Notes under the pieces: generated by a model
Databases searched by the model: none
Told to the model about the DNA's origin: nothing
What the model saw: only the letters and a program-made list of their open reading frames with translations
Assembly: GCF_003611275.1 (NCBI RefSeq)
Contig: NZ_CP020695.1
Coordinates: 1-64,000 of the forward strand
Direction of reading: 5' to 3'
DNA from: Sulfitobacter sp. D7
GTDB taxonomy: Bacteria > Pseudomonadota > Alphaproteobacteria > Rhodobacterales > Rhodobacteraceae
DNA: 64,000 nucleotides
Position numbers and translations under genes: made by a program
Shown: positions 63,600 through 64,000 of the stretch, one piece after another
How positions within the stretch are numbered: position 1 is the stretch's first letter
Layout of the letters: each line of letters begins with the position of its first letter

Positions 63600-64000
63600 A
63601 CGGTCAGCTCCTTCTCAGAATGGCGCTTGCCATCGGGGAAAATGCAGCGGAAGGCGTGGTTGCCCTCCTCTCTTTTCGGGATCTCGCCCCGGCATTCGGC
63701 AACCGCATGCGGGCAACGGGTGCGGAAGACGCAGCCTTCGACTTCGCCCACCAGCGAGGGCACGATGCCCGGAATGGTCCCCAGTTTCGCGCCGCGGTCG
63801 GTCTTGCCGGGCAGGGGGATGCAGCGCAGCAATCCGCGGGTATAGGGATGCGAAGGCGCGTTGAAGATGTCGCCCACCGGGCCGGTCTCGACCAACTCGC
63901 CCGCGTACATCACCGCGACCTTGTCGGCCACGCGGGCCACGACACCGAGGTCATGGGTAATCAAGATCACCGCCATGTTCATCTCGCGCCCCAGATCGTG
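63596..64000 (-). CDS. Dipeptide-type ABC transporter ATPase (DppD/OppD-like), partial at window edge
   Basis: Only the C-terminal 134 residues are present; the gene continues beyond position 64000. The visible part has the H-loop [30 protein letters not shown], then [13 protein letters not shown], a family-typical element, and the C-terminal [14 protein letters not shown] motif. The stop overlaps the start of the following ATPase gene. It is cut by the window, not visibly broken. Confidence 0.9.
   Translation of the reverse strand, partial: HDLGREMNMAVILITHDLGVVARVADKVAVMYAGELVETGPVGDIFNAPSHPYTRGLLRCIPLPGKTDRGAKLGTIPGIVPSLVGEVEGCVFRTRCPHAVAECRGEIPKREEGNHAFRCIFPDGKRHSEKELTV

Overview
The window looks like one end of a large plasmid or chromid of a marine alphaproteobacterium of the Roseobacter group (Rhodobacterales). 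The reasons are a complete repABC replication and partition module at the left end, high GC content, many ATGA/TAATG-coupled operons, and a cargo of TRAP transporters, dipeptide-type ABC transporters and a glpRDSTPQUVK glycerol-phosphate locus typical of alphaproteobacterial secondary replicons. A Sulfitobacter-like host is a guess, not a demonstration. I found no tRNA, rRNA, CRISPR array, transposase or conjugation gene.

Layout. 1-3640: repA, repB, repC, with an antisense counter-transcribed RNA between repB and repC and several inverted repeats. 3756-6810: an orphan Cache-domain histidine kinase and an M42 aminopeptidase, separated by a very strong hairpin. 6906-21432: a TRAP transporter, a MarR regulator and a divergent, tightly coupled catabolic operon (oxygenase reductase, Rieske alpha and beta subunits, acyl-CoA ligase, thiolase-like protein, OB-fold/pseudo-SDR fusion, isatin-hydrolase-type cyclase, SDR), then a beta-hydroxyacid dehydrogenase and an aldehyde dehydrogenase. 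21482-34259: one long leftward unit with a dipeptide-type ABC transporter, gamma-glutamyltransferase, DUF1028 protein, TauE permease, GntR regulator and second TRAP transporter. 34586-42258: GntR regulator, DapA-family lyase, a second isatin-hydrolase-type cyclase, a second MarR, a two-subunit indolepyruvate:ferredoxin oxidoreductase, and a LysE exporter. 42255-48279: trehalose metabolism (GH15, otsB, otsA) interrupted by topoisomerase IB and an ExoD-like gene. 48289-59582: glpR, glpD, the ABC glycerol transporter glpSTPQUV, glpK and an iron-type alcohol dehydrogenase. 59619-64000: M20 peptidase, a second gamma-glutamyltransferase and two dipeptide-type ABC ATPases, the last cut by the window edge.

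The most interesting proposal concerns 9864-18873. The enzymes fit a CoA-dependent route from an indole-type acid: Rieske dioxygenation, CoA ligation, retro-aldol cleavage by a thiolase-fold/OB-fold pair that has lost the thiolase catalytic residues, and ring opening of the product by an isatin-hydrolase-like enzyme. For indole-3-acetate this would give isatin plus acetyl-CoA, then isatinate. A second locus carries indolepyruvate oxidoreductase with another isatin-hydrolase-like gene. Similar operator-like repeats (half-site plus six bases plus half-site) lie upstream of the TRAP gene, the oxygenase operon and this second locus, which suggests shared control by the MarR proteins. The substrate and pathway are inference; the gene order, motifs and repeats are read from the sequence.
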